Below are positions 35,080 through 43,563 of a stretch of DNA of 64,000 nucleotides, in pieces; within the stretch, counting starts at the first letter, position 1; each line of letters begins with the position of its first letter. Both the position numbers and the translations under genes were made by a program. The DNA lies in assembly GCA_036564245.1 (NCBI GenBank), contig DATCKU010000073.1, positions 220,660-284,659 of the forward strand. The letters are read 5' to 3'. Under the pieces are notes generated by a model. It ran no database searches, had not been told where the DNA came from, and saw only the letters and a program-made list of their open reading frames with translations. Source of the stretch: Thermasporomyces sp036564245 (GTDB taxonomy: Bacteria; Actinomycetota; Actinomycetes; Propionibacteriales; Actinopolymorphaceae).

Positions 35080-36201
35080 CTAGGCGTACCGGCTCCCGTG
35101 GGCGTCCTGCACCCGCGCCACGAGGTCTTTGACCCGTTCCGCGGAGCTCTTCGGGCAGACCATCGTGACGTCACGCGTGTGGACGATGATCGTGTCCCGC
35201 AGCCCCACGGTGGCGATCAGGTGCTCCGGGTCCTCGCTCACGATGATGTTGCCCTCGGAGTCGACCAGCACGGCCACGGTGTTGGCGGCGTTCTGGGCCG
35301 CGTCATTCTCCAGAGTGCGCGCGAGCGCCGGCCACGAGCCGACGTCGAGCCAGTCGATCGACATCGGTACGACGACGAGCTGCGCACTGTCCGCCGAGGC
35401 TTCCTGCGCGCTCCGCGCGACCGGCTCCATCACCGCGTAGTCGATGCTGATCTTCGGCAGATCGGCGTAGACCTCCTTCAAGACCACCGACCGGTTCGGC
35501 CCGTCCCAGGCGTCGGCGATCCGGCAGACACCTGCATGTGAGCGCGGCAGGTGGATCGCGAGCTGGCGGAGCAGGGTGTCCGCCCGCCACACGAACATGC
35601 CGGAGTTCCAGAGGTGACGCCCGCTCGCGAGGAATGCGCTGGCGGTCGCGAGATCGGGCTTTTCTGTGAAGCCGCTGACCCGATACACGCGCGGCTCGCC
35701 ACCGTCGCCGGCCTCGAACGGCTCAGCCCGCTCGATGTAGCCCAGTCCGGTATGTGGCGCGGTTGGCGGGATGCCGAACGTCACGAGCGTGGTCGGATGG
35801 CGCTCCACCGTCTCGAACGCCGTCGTGAGGGCGGCCCGAAACTCCGAGAGCGGCTCGATGACGTGGTCGGAGTTGACGAAGGCGACCACGGCGTCGGGAT
35901 CTCGTCGGGTGAGGACGGCGCAGGCGAACCCGATCGCGTTCGCCGTGTCGCGTCCTAGCGGTTCGCCGAGGTAGTTGTCTTCCGGCAGCTCCGGCAAGTG
36001 CTCGATGATCGCGCTTCGATGCGCGGCACCAGCGCACACGAAGATCTGCTCCGCCGGGACCAGGGCGAGCACGCGTTCGTACGCAAGCCGCAACAGGCTC
36101 TTACCGCCGCCCACACTGAGCAGCTGCTTGGGGCGAGCACCGCGTGAGAGCGGCCAGAGCCGGGTCCCCGTACCCCCCGCGATGATGACGGCGTACCGCA
36201 T
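35080..36201 (-). CDS. manC: Mannose-1-phosphate guanylyltransferase
   Basis: This enzyme makes GDP-mannose from mannose-1-phosphate and GTP for glycans and lipoglycans. The 373-residue protein has the nucleotidyltransferase motif IIAGGTGTRLWPLSRGARPKQ, then GRDTANAIGFA, FVNSDHVIEP, the sugar-binding GFTEKPD and SGMFVWRADTLL, ISIDYAVMEP and DVGSWPAL. There is no isomerase domain, so this is the single-function type. The ATG at 36201 is preceded by TAGGCT with an 8-nt gap. It is divergent from the TIGR03089 gene. Confidence 0.93.
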   Translation of the reverse strand: MRYAVIIAGGTGTRLWPLSRGARPKQLLSVGGGKSLLRLAYERVLALVPAEQIFVCAGAAHRSAIIEHLPELPEDNYLGEPLGRDTANAIGFACAVLTRRDPDAVVAFVNSDHVIEPLSEFRAALTTAFETVERHPTTLVTFGIPPTAPHTGLGYIERAEPFEAGDGGEPRVYRVSGFTEKPDLATASAFLASGRHLWNSGMFVWRADTLLRQLAIHLPRSHAGVCRIADAWDGPNRSVVLKEVYADLPKISIDYAVMEPVARSAQEASADSAQLVVVPMSIDWLDVGSWPALARTLENDAAQNAANTVAVLVDSEGNIIVSEDPEHLIATVGLRDTIIVHTRDVTMVCPKSSAERVKDLVARVQDAHGSRYA

Positions 36202-36357
36202 GTGACCGCAGCCTACGGCGCCGCGGGGCAGCATGCCCCGACAACCCGCGATGTCGATCGTCTTCGGTTCCGGTGAATGTGTCGTACCGGCCGGGCGCAG
36301 CGGAAGGTCGGGCGGCGCCGGCGCTGGCGCCGCGGCGCAGCCGCCCGGCCCGGGCCC

Positions 36358-36363
36358 TACGCT
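36358..36363 (+). promoter_or_regulatory. Putative -10 box of a leaderless transcript
   Basis: TACGCT lies 8 nt before the GTG of the TIGR03089 gene. Confidence 0.4.
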
Positions 36364-36371
36364 TCGTTGGC

Positions 36372-37142
36372 GTGACGGTTGAGCAGACGCCAGCAGATCT
36401 CCTCGGCTCCGTGGTCGCCGAGGGGCCGACCCGGCCGTTCCTCACGTACTACGACGACGCGACCGGCGACCGCGTGGAGCTCTCCCACGCCACCTTCGAC
36501 AACTGGGTCGCCAAGACGGCGAGCCTGCTACAGGACGAGCTCGGCGCGGCTCCCGGTGAACGGGTCGCGGTCCTGCTGCCGACCCATTGGCTCGGCGCGG
36601 TGTGGCTGATGGCCACCTGGGCGGCGGGGCTCGTCGTCGATCTCGCGAGCCCGCAGGGTGCCGAGGTCGTCGTGGCCGGACCCGACCAGCTCGATGCCGC
36701 CGTCGAGGCAGGTGGACGCGACAACGTGGCAGTCGAGCTCGGACCGCTGGGCGGGCGGTTCACCACGCCGCTCCCCGACGGGTTCGTCGACTACGGACTC
36801 GAGGTGCTCGCCCAGCCCGATCAGTTCCATGCGTACACCCCGCCGGGCCCCGGCGACCCCGCACTCGTGATCCGCTCCCCATCGAGCGACGCCGTGCGCA
36901 CGATGAGCGGCAAGGAGGTGGTCGAGGCGGCCCACGAGCGAGCGCAGGAGCTCGGGCTGCCCGAGGGCGCCCGCATACTCACCGACGCCAACCCCGCGTC
37001 GGCGTCCGGGTACCTCGACGCCTTGCTGACACCGCTCGTCCGCCGGTCGTCGGTCGTCGTGGTACGCAACGCCGACCCGGCCCGGCACGATCAAAGGCGG
37101 GCCGACGAGCGGATCACCCACAGCCTGCTTGGCTCGACCTGA
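36372..37142 (+). CDS. TIGR03089 family protein
   Basis: A 256-residue actinobacterial protein related to the N-terminal part of AMP-binding (acyl-CoA synthetase-like) enzymes but without the C-terminal half. Blocks seen: RPFLTYYDDATGDRVELSHA, TFDNWVAKTASLLQDEL, GERVAVLLPTHWLGAVWLMA. The ATP-binding signature is absent, so it is probably not a synthetase. It is commonly found next to a mannose-1-phosphate guanylyltransferase, as here. The function is unknown. The GTG start fits the leaderless box at 36358. Confidence 0.8.
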   Translation: MTVEQTPADLLGSVVAEGPTRPFLTYYDDATGDRVELSHATFDNWVAKTASLLQDELGAAPGERVAVLLPTHWLGAVWLMATWAAGLVVDLASPQGAEVVVAGPDQLDAAVEAGGRDNVAVELGPLGGRFTTPLPDGFVDYGLEVLAQPDQFHAYTPPGPGDPALVIRSPSSDAVRTMSGKEVVEAAHERAQELGLPEGARILTDANPASASGYLDALLTPLVRRSSVVVVRNADPARHDQRRADERITHSLLGST

Positions 37143-37165
37143 GGCGACGGCCACGGATCCGGCGT

Positions 37166-37335
37166 CCGGTCACGACGGGCGCGGATCCGGCATCCATGGT
37201 CCCGGTCACGGCGGGTCGGGACGTGGACGTCTCCATGGTCCGGTCAGGACGGGCGGACGCGGCGTCTTTATGGTGCGGATGGTCAGGAGACGTCCGGTCA
37301 GGGTCGCGGGAGACGGTCCACACATGGTCACGGTG
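37166..37335 (+). repeat. Degenerate short direct repeats before the ligD-type gene
   Basis: CCGGTCA followed by C/G-rich bases recurs at 37166, 37202, 37240 and 37293 (spacings 36, 38 and 53), some copies preceded by CATGGT. ATGGTC also occurs near 37323. The unit is too degraded to define. Confidence 0.35.
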
Positions 37336-37382
37336 GATCGCCCTGCGCCCCTCCGTCGCCGGATGGCTGCGACGATGGGTCC

Positions 37383-38312
37383 ATGGCAGCCTCGCGCGGC
37401 TCGGTGAAGGTACGCGTCGACGACCACGTGCTCACGCTCTCCAACCTCGACAAGGTGCTCTACCCCGAGGTCGGCTTCACCAAGGGCGAGGTCATCGACT
37501 ACTACACCCGGATCGCTCACGTCCTCCTTCCCCACATCACCGACCGCCCGCTCACCCGGAAGCGATGGCCGGACGGGGTGGGCAAGGAACCCTTCTTCGA
37601 GAAGAACGCCCCCAAGGGCACGCCGTCCTGGGTGCGCACCGTGGTCGTGCCGTCTCCCGGTAGCAGCCGAGGCACCGAGGAGGTGGAGTACGTCGTGGTC
37701 GACCAGCTGGCGACCCTGGTCTGGCTCGCCAACCTCGCCGCCCTCGAGCTGCACGTCCCGCAGTGGCGCGTGGGGCCACGCGGCGGGATCCGTCATCCCG
37801 ACTTGCTCGTGATCGACCTCGACCCCGGCCCACCGGCCGACCTCGTGGCGTGCTGCGAGGTCGCCCTGCTGCTTCGCGACATGCTGGCCGAGGACGGGCT
37901 GCGCGCCTGGCCGAAGACGTCGGGCATGAAGGGCATGCAGCTGTACGTGCCGTTGGTCGAGACACCGGGCGACGCGACGACGGCGTACGCGAAAGGCCTG
38001 GCCGAGCAGCTGGCCCGGGCGTACCCCTCACGGGTCGTCGCCTCGATGAGCAAGGCGCTCCGGCCCGGCAAGGTGTTCCTGGACTGGAGCCAGAACAACC
38101 CGGCCAAGACGACCATCGCGCCTTACTCGCTGCGCGGGAACGTACGCCCCACGGTCTCCACCCCTCTGGCCTGGGAGGAAGTGGAGGAATGCCAAGCCGC
38201 TGCGGATCTAACGTTCGAGCCTCACGAGGTGCTCGACCGGGTGTCCGAGCATGGCGACCTCTTCCTCGAAGGCGGGACCGAGCCCCAGCGCCTGCCAGGA
38301 ACGCGGCGGTGA
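37383..38312 (+). CDS. LigD-type polymerase/primase domain protein
   Basis: A 309-residue stand-alone primase-polymerase (PolDom) of the kind fused to bacterial DNA ligase D for non-homologous end joining. Blocks seen: LSNLDKVLYPEVGFTKGEVI, PLTRKRWPDGVGKEPFFEKN, the catalytic acids in PDLLVIDLDPGP, SGMKGMQLYVPL and the C-terminal VFLDWSQNNPAKTTIAPYSL. Neither a ligase domain nor a ku gene lies nearby. In actinomycetes such split Pol proteins are common and may act with a separate ligase. The ATG is chosen for the family N-terminus; there is no strong ribosome-binding site. Confidence 0.9.
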   Translation: MAASRGSVKVRVDDHVLTLSNLDKVLYPEVGFTKGEVIDYYTRIAHVLLPHITDRPLTRKRWPDGVGKEPFFEKNAPKGTPSWVRTVVVPSPGSSRGTEEVEYVVVDQLATLVWLANLAALELHVPQWRVGPRGGIRHPDLLVIDLDPGPPADLVACCEVALLLRDMLAEDGLRAWPKTSGMKGMQLYVPLVETPGDATTAYAKGLAEQLARAYPSRVVASMSKALRPGKVFLDWSQNNPAKTTIAPYSLRGNVRPTVSTPLAWEEVEECQAAADLTFEPHEVLDRVSEHGDLFLEGGTEPQRLPGTRR

Positions 38313-38570
38313 CCGCCCTCCTGACCTCACCTATCGCTGCCGGCCTGGCGCTGCCTCGTACCGACGTGCTGCCGCCCGCGGCCCCTCCGGGTCGGCTTCA
38401 GGTGCGGTTTCGGGTCTTGTGCTCGAACCGCCGCTTTGCGTGACTCTCACCGAAACTGCCGAATCGGCGTACCCTCCGAACGGGAACGGAGCTAGGGTCA
38501 TCGGCTGGGAACGTTGGAACCGAGCCTGTCCAAGGTACGGATCACAGCAGTAAGGGCGGAGGCGAGCCTG

Positions 38571-38732
38571 ATGTCCGATGTCGAGGTACCGTTCGAGGAC
38601 GCACTGGAGGCCGCGGAAACCGACGTCGAGGATGTGTTCGACCTGCAACCGACGATCGACCTCGAGGTCTCCGAAGCCGACGCGGTGGACCAACGCCTCG
38701 AAGTCGACCTCGACGACGAGGACTACGGCTGA
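38571..38732 (+). CDS. Small acidic hypothetical protein
   Basis: A 53-residue very acidic protein (MSDVEVPFEDALEAAETDVE, ending VDLDDEDYG) with VSEADAVDQRLEV near the C-terminus. It resembles a group of short actinobacterial proteins that share an EADALEQ-like motif; no function is known. GGAGG lies 8 nt before the ATG, which supports translation. It is followed 166 bp on by the tetR gene. Confidence 0.6.
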   Translation: MSDVEVPFEDALEAAETDVEDVFDLQPTIDLEVSEADAVDQRLEVDLDDEDYG

Positions 38733-38898
38733 TCGAGAAGTCCTCGCGCTGGCAGGCGCAGGCGATCATTCCCTTTCCGGCACCCCGAGACTTTCGATGT
38801 GGCGACCGTCGTCCAGGCGAACGGTAAGATCACGAACCGTTGGCCTGGCCACGGTCGCCCGACTCGGGTGCACGGACCGGGCATGAGGAGGGACCGAA

Positions 38899-39516
38899 GT
38901 GGCGATGTCGGAGACTCGTCCCCATGGCGGACGCCTGCCGCGTAAGGCACGCCGCGCCCAGCTGCTCGAGGCTGCGCAGCAGGTCTTCGTGGCCGTCGGA
39001 TACCACGCCGCGGCGATGGACGACATCGCCGAGCGGGCCGGGGTCAGCAAGCCCGTGCTGTATCAGCACTTTCCCGGCAAGCTCGAGCTCTACCTCGCGC
39101 TGCTCGACTCGTCGTGCGACGCGCTCGTCGAAGCTGTGCGCCGGGCCCTCGCCTCGACACACGACAACGAAGAGCGCGTCGCCGCCACCATGAACGCCTA
39201 CCTGGACTTCGTCGAGGACGAGGGTGGGGCGTTCCGGCTGGTCTTCGAGTCAGACCTGACCAACGAACCAGCCGTTCGCGAGCGGGTCGACCGGGTGAGC
39301 CGCGACTGCGCCGAGGCCATCTCCGCGGTCATCCAGGAAGACACCGGTCTGCCTCGCGAGGAGTCGATGCTGCTGGCCGCCGGCCTCGCAGGGCTCGCCC
39401 AGGTGACCGCACGCTGGTGGATCTCAAGCGGCCGCCCGATCGGGCGGGAGGAGGCTGCGAAGCTCCTCATGACACTCGCCTGGCGCGGGATCCGGGGATT
39501 CCCCCGAGCCGAGTAA
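38899..39516 (+). CDS. TetR family transcriptional regulator
   Basis: A 205-residue repressor with the TetR helix-turn-helix at residues 20-60 (AQLLEAAQQVFVAVGYHAAA, MDDIAERAGVSKPVLYQHFP) and an all-helical ligand-binding domain. It is followed by a DUF3107 gene, a ferritin-like protein and a DEAD-box helicase, a gene order conserved in many actinomycetes, so its target is likely local or related to membrane lipids. The GTG at 38899 has GAGGAGGG upstream at good spacing. Confidence 0.92.
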   Translation: MAMSETRPHGGRLPRKARRAQLLEAAQQVFVAVGYHAAAMDDIAERAGVSKPVLYQHFPGKLELYLALLDSSCDALVEAVRRALASTHDNEERVAATMNAYLDFVEDEGGAFRLVFESDLTNEPAVRERVDRVSRDCAEAISAVIQEDTGLPREESMLLAAGLAGLAQVTARWWISSGRPIGREEAAKLLMTLAWRGIRGFPRAE

Positions 39517-39637
39517 CCGGTGTCTGCAGACCCTGGGCTAGCCTCGACGGTTGGTGACTGACGTGCAGCCGGTCCACCTCACCATGTCGTCGTCGCCAGA
39601 TCGTCCAGAGTTCGGATGTGCGAAGGACAGGTAGGCC

Positions 39638-39865
39638 GTGGAAGTCAAGATCGGCGTTCAACATTCGCCTCGTGAGCTGGTTTTCGAGACCAGGCAGTCG
39701 CCCGACGAGATCGAGGCCGCCGTCAGCAAGGCGCTCGAGAGCGAGACCATCCTGAGCCTGGTCGACGAGCGCGGTCGGCGCATCGTGGTACCTGCCGGAC
39801 GTATCGCCTACGTCGAGATCGGGCCCCAGACAGAACGCCGCATCGGCTTTGTCGCCACCAGCTAG
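39638..39865 (+). CDS. DUF3107 family protein
   Basis: A 75-residue protein, nearly the whole family: MEVKIGVQHSPRELVFETRQ followed by SPDEIEAAVSKALESET and VVPAGRIAYVEIG. Members are conserved in actinomycetes and stand next to a TetR regulator, as here; the function is unknown. The GTG has GAAGGA about 9 nt upstream. Confidence 0.85.
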   Translation: MEVKIGVQHSPRELVFETRQSPDEIEAAVSKALESETILSLVDERGRRIVVPAGRIAYVEIGPQTERRIGFVATS

Positions 39866-39871
39866 TTGACA

Positions 39872-39942
39872 TGTGCACTACGCCTGGCGGAGGTGCACAC
39901 GGTGCCGGCGCGTGTCACACGTCCGACGGGCGTAGTGCACAT
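39872..39942. repeat. 71-bp palindromic element, copy 1
   Basis: Arms CATGTGCACTACGCC (39870-39884) and GGCGTAGTGCACATG (39929-39943) are perfect 15-bp reverse complements. Over exactly 71 positions it matches the element at 52075-52145 at 52 bases (hand count), best at both ends. The right end continues GGTCATTTTGG, linking it to the TGGTCATT repeats. Confidence 0.75.
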
Positions 39943-40039
39943 GGTCATTTTGGGAACCGCCCCGGGACAACGTCGGGCCTTTTGGCGTACCCGAACAATC
40001 CACGCGTAGGAGTAGCGTGGGTGCCGAGGAGGGTACGAC

Positions 40040-40315
40040 ATGGAGATCATCGGCATCATCATCGCCGGGATCATCATCGGCGCCCTGGGAAAGTGGGTTG
40101 CCCCGAAGAACCGGGACAACATTCCGCTGTGGCTCACTGTGCTCTGCGGAATTGCCGGCGTACTGGTCGGTGCCGTGATCGCCGGATTTCTCGGTGTCGG
40201 AGAGACACCGGGCGTCGACTGGATCCGCTGGCTGATCAGCATCGCGGTGGCTGCGATCTTCGTCATGATCGCGGCTACCCTCACAGGACGCCGCCGCCGG
40301 GGCATCATCCGCTGA
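40040..40315 (+). CDS. GlsB/YeaQ/YmgE family membrane stress protein
   Basis: A 91-residue membrane protein with three hydrophobic segments (IIGIIIAGIIIGALGKWVAP, LWLTVLCGIAGVLVGAVIAG, WLISIAVAAIFVMIAATL). The first, with GxxxG spacing, is typical of the transglycosylase-associated GlsB/YmgE family, whose members are induced by stress. GAGGAGGG lies upstream of the ATG. Confidence 0.88.
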   Translation: MEIIGIIIAGIIIGALGKWVAPKNRDNIPLWLTVLCGIAGVLVGAVIAGFLGVGETPGVDWIRWLISIAVAAIFVMIAATLTGRRRRGIIR

Positions 40316-40341
40316 CGGCCGACTGACCCGGCCGGACGAGC

Positions 40342-40366
40342 GTGATCCGGACGCCATTCGGATCAC
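40342..40366. terminator. Hairpin between convergent genes
   Basis: GTGATCCG (40342-40349) and CGGATCAC (40359-40366) pair perfectly over 8 bp with a 9-nt loop, between the 3' ends of the GlsB and ferritin-like genes. There is no T-run, as is common in actinomycete terminators. Confidence 0.5.
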
Positions 40367-40470
40367 CGGGCCAGCGTGTCTCGCGATCGCCGAGCAGAGA
40401 TCGTACGCAGACAGCTGTAGGGCGACGGAATTGACCTCGAACGTCGACGACGGGGGAGCCTCTCGAAGGT

Positions 40471-41196
40471 CTAGGACTCCAGTCCGAGCGACGCCATGCG
40501 CTCGGCGTGCTTCTCGGTCAGCCGGGCGAACATCCGCCCAATCGCCGCAAGATCCATCCCGGGACGGTCGACCCCACCCACGAGCAGGGCCGTGAGCGCG
40601 TCGCGTTCGGCCGCCACCCGTTGCGCCTGCGCGAGAGCCTCACCCACGAGACGCCTACCCCACAAGGCGAGGCGGCCGGCCACACGCGGATCCTCACTGA
40701 TCGCCTTGCGGACCCGATCCACCACGAACTCCACCTGGCCGGCGTTCTCCAGCACCTCCAGCACGAGCGCACGGGTGTCCGCGTCCACGAAGGCTGCCAC
40801 CTCGCGGTAGAAGTCGGTGGCGATCCCGTCACCGACGTACGCCTTGACCAGTCCCTCGAGCCAGTCCGACGGCGCCGTGTGGCGATGGAACTCGTCGAGC
40901 GCCTTGCGAAACGGCTCCATGGCAGAGACCGGCGAGACCCCCAGCTCCTCGAGCCGATCACGGAGCCGCTCGTAGTGGTGGAACTCCGTCACGGCGAGCG
41001 CCGCAAGCGCTGCCTTGTCCTCGAGGGTCGGCGCCAGGGTCGCGTCGTCTGCCAACCGCTCGAACGCGGTCAGCTCACCGTAGGCGAGCACACCCAGCAG
41101 GTCGATGACGGCTGGCCGGTAGGCGGGGTCGTCGTACGCAGCGCGCGATGGTACCGATTCCGCCGGTTCCGCCGATTCCGTCTCGTTCACGCCCAT
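40471..41196 (-). CDS. Ferritin-like fold protein
   Basis: A 241-residue helical protein of the ferritin-like superfamily, near the MiaE-like group: LGVLAYGELTAFERLADDAT and LAALAVTEFHHYERLRDRLE carry E...ExxH-type ligand patterns, with DWLEGLVKAYVGDGIATDFY later. It usually stands beside DUF3107 and a DEAD-box helicase in actinomycetes, as here. Whether it binds iron or hydroxylates tRNA is unknown. The ATG at 41196 is supported by TAAGCT 7 nt upstream; the open frame extends further but is the complement of the helicase 5' region. Confidence 0.8.
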   Translation of the reverse strand: MGVNETESAEPAESVPSRAAYDDPAYRPAVIDLLGVLAYGELTAFERLADDATLAPTLEDKAALAALAVTEFHHYERLRDRLEELGVSPVSAMEPFRKALDEFHRHTAPSDWLEGLVKAYVGDGIATDFYREVAAFVDADTRALVLEVLENAGQVEFVVDRVRKAISEDPRVAGRLALWGRRLVGEALAQAQRVAAERDALTALLVGGVDRPGMDLAAIGRMFARLTEKHAERMASLGLES

Positions 41197-41554
41197 GGTC
41201 GCCAGCTTAGAGGTCGGACAGATTGCGAGGTGAGGGCGGCGAGATCCCCGAGCCGGATGCCTGCACCAGGGTCCGCCAGCCCAACTACTACACTCCTGTG
41301 ACGAGGGCTTCCCGTGATCCGGGCGCGAGCACCGGACCGGCGGCCACGATCGTCCTGGCCGCCCTAAGCGCACGGGAGAAGGGCTCGAGGCACCCGCCAT
41401 ACGCTCGTACGAGCGGCCGGACCGGCGGCGCTCCCGCGCCCGACTGGGGCCAGCGGCCGATCGGAGGCGCAGGTTTGGTGCCGAGGCCGGCCTGTTCCGG
41501 GAAGGCCCGATCCGCAAGCGCCTGAACTGGCGTACGAACAAGGGGCGAACAGCG

Positions 41555-43387
41555 CTGACGACCTGGGCAGACCTTGGTGCGCTCCCCGACATCGCCGATG
41601 CATTGGCGCGTGTCGGGATCACTGCACCATTTCCGATCCAAGAGATGGCGATTCCGATCGCCTTGACCGGTGCCGACGTGATCGGCCAGGCGCGTACCGG
41701 CACCGGTAAGACGCTTGCCTTCGGCGTGCCTCTCCTGCAGCGCATCATCACGCCGCGCGATCGGGGCTATGCCAACCTGGACGCGCCAGGCAAGCCGCAG
41801 GCACTCGTCGTGACACCGACCCGCGAGCTCGCACTGCAGGTCGCCGACGACATCGCGACTGCAGGCGCCCTCCGAGAAGTCCGGGTGCTCACGGTTTACG
41901 GCGGTGTGGCGTACGAACCGCAGCTCGCCGGCCTGCAAGAAGGCGCGGACGTGGTGGTCGGCACGCCCGGACGCTTGCTCGACCTCGCCGACCGCCAGGC
42001 CCTCGAGCTCTCGCACGTGAAGATCCTGGTGCTCGACGAGGCCGACCGGATGCTCGACCTGGGCTTCCTCCCCGACGTCGAGCGTCTGATCAAGCTCACC
42101 CACGAGATGCGGCAGACCATGCTGTTCTCGGCCACGATGCCGGGTGAGGTGATCCAGCTGGCGCGCCGCCACATGCGTCATCCGGTCAACGTCCGGGCTG
42201 AGGCGGCAGACGAGAGCCAGGTGGTGCCGGCGACCGCACAGTTCGTCTACCGCTGCCACGAGCTGGACAAGCCGGAGGTCCTCGCACGTGTCCTGCAGGC
42301 CGAGAGTCGCGGCCGGGTGATGGTCTTCTGCACCACGAAGCGCAGTGCGCAGCGGGTCGCTGACGATCTTGCCGAACGAGGATTCGCGGCGACCGCCATC
42401 CATGGCGACATGGGCCAGATCGCGCGGGAACGAGCGTTGCAGAAGTTCCGCGACGGCAAGGTCGACGTGCTCGTCGCCACCGACGTGGCGGCACGCGGCA
42501 TCGACGTCGAGGGCGTGACTCACGTCGTGAACTACACCTGCCCGGACGATGACAAGACGTACCTGCACCGGATCGGGCGGACTGGACGAGCAGGCGCGTC
42601 GGGGATCGCCGTGACGTTCGTCGACTGGCCGGACGTCCCGCGGTGGAAGACGATCAACACGGCGCTCCAGCTCCCCTTCGACGAACCCGTCGAGACGTAC
42701 TCGACCTCCGGGCACCTCTACCACGATCTCGGCATTCCGAAGGATGCCGGGTCCCGGGTCGGACCACCCGCCACGCGGCCGGGCCGCGGTCGGCGACAGG
42801 AACGGGCTCGTGGAAGCAGACGCCCGACGTCCGGAGCGACCCAGGCCGCCGAGTCCGCCCCGCGTGGGGAGTCGAAGCACCGGCGCAAGCGAGTTCGCCG
42901 ACGCCGCGGAGCGGAACAGCCCGTGGAGCCCGCGGCCAAGGCGACGTACGCGGCGGACCCGAGCTCCGCGCCGTCGGGAGATCGCGCATCGGTTGATCCC
43001 ACCACGGATCACCCGGGCGAGGCGACGACCCAGCCACGCAGACGTCGGCGGCGCCGACTTCGTCGTGGCGTCGTGGTCGCGGACCGAGGATCGGACGTCG
43101 CGGCCACGACTGGCGCGTCCGACGCCGGGCGTGAGTCCGCCGACACCCAGCGGCATGCCGGCCCAGGACCTGAGGCGGCGGACAAAGCCGGTGACGCAGT
43201 GGCGACTGCGACTGATGCTGGACCGGCCCCCACACACGCAGTCGCGACCGTGGACGCACCCGATCGGCAGGGCAGCACCGACCAGTCAGGGTCGGACGAG
43301 GGCCAGCCGGCTGCAGGTCAGCGCATCGGCCGGTTGCGAAGGAGACTGCGCTTCCGGTGGCGCTGGCGCGCCAAGGACGAGAAGTAG
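41555..43387 (+). CDS. DEAD-box ATP-dependent RNA helicase (start uncertain)
   Basis: A helicase of about 610 residues with all motifs: Q motif PFPIQEMAIP, I ARTGTGKT, Ia PTRELAL, II VLDEADRML, III FSATMPG, V ATDVAARGID, VI HRIGRTGRAG. The last 200 residues are a low-complexity basic tail (RRRRRRRLRRG) likely to bind RNA. The usual starts fail: only a TTG at 41603 is in frame, but that would cut the conserved TWADLGAL before the Q motif. A CTG at 41555 (LTTWADLG) has AAGGGG 9 nt upstream. Alternatively a GTG at 41298 (VTRASRDPG) in another frame leads into this one if a base is missing near 41310-41325, and the frame is open back to 41318. It is transcribed away from the ferritin-like gene. 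Confidence 0.92.
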   Translation: MTTWADLGALPDIADALARVGITAPFPIQEMAIPIALTGADVIGQARTGTGKTLAFGVPLLQRIITPRDRGYANLDAPGKPQALVVTPTRELALQVADDIATAGALREVRVLTVYGGVAYEPQLAGLQEGADVVVGTPGRLLDLADRQALELSHVKILVLDEADRMLDLGFLPDVERLIKLTHEMRQTMLFSATMPGEVIQLARRHMRHPVNVRAEAADESQVVPATAQFVYRCHELDKPEVLARVLQAESRGRVMVFCTTKRSAQRVADDLAERGFAATAIHGDMGQIARERALQKFRDGKVDVLVATDVAARGIDVEGVTHVVNYTCPDDDKTYLHRIGRTGRAGASGIAVTFVDWPDVPRWKTINTALQLPFDEPVETYSTSGHLYHDLGIPKDAGSRVGPPATRPGRGRRQERARGSRRPTSGATQAAESAPRGESKHRRKRVRRRRGAEQPVEPAAKATYAADPSSAPSGDRASVDPTTDHPGEATTQPRRRRRRRLRRGVVVADRGSDVAATTGASDAGRESADTQRHAGPGPEAADKAGDAVATATDAGPAPTHAVATVDAPDRQGSTDQSGSDEGQPAAGQRIGRLRRRLRFRWRWRAKDEK

Positions 43388-43563
43388 CCTGCGCAGCCTG
43401 CGTTCTCGAGCCCGACCGGACCGCTTGTCGTCGTACCACGTCTCGTCCGTGCCCGGCTCGCCGCTCCACGTGCTGTGATGGGATCCGCAACCAACGGTTC
43501 GGTTCAGCGTGCGTACGAAGCGGTCGCGGCGAGAAACTCCGCGAGGCCGCAGAGCGATGCGGG

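Noticed and set aside
37143..37382. Spaced repeats looked like a short CRISPR array
   Set aside because: Units are only about 7 bp, poorly conserved and unevenly spaced, and no cas genes are nearby.
41288..43237. Long minus-strand frame opposite the DEAD-box helicase
   Set aside because: The helicase motifs are complete on the plus strand, and the antisense product is Arg/Gly-rich with no known domain.
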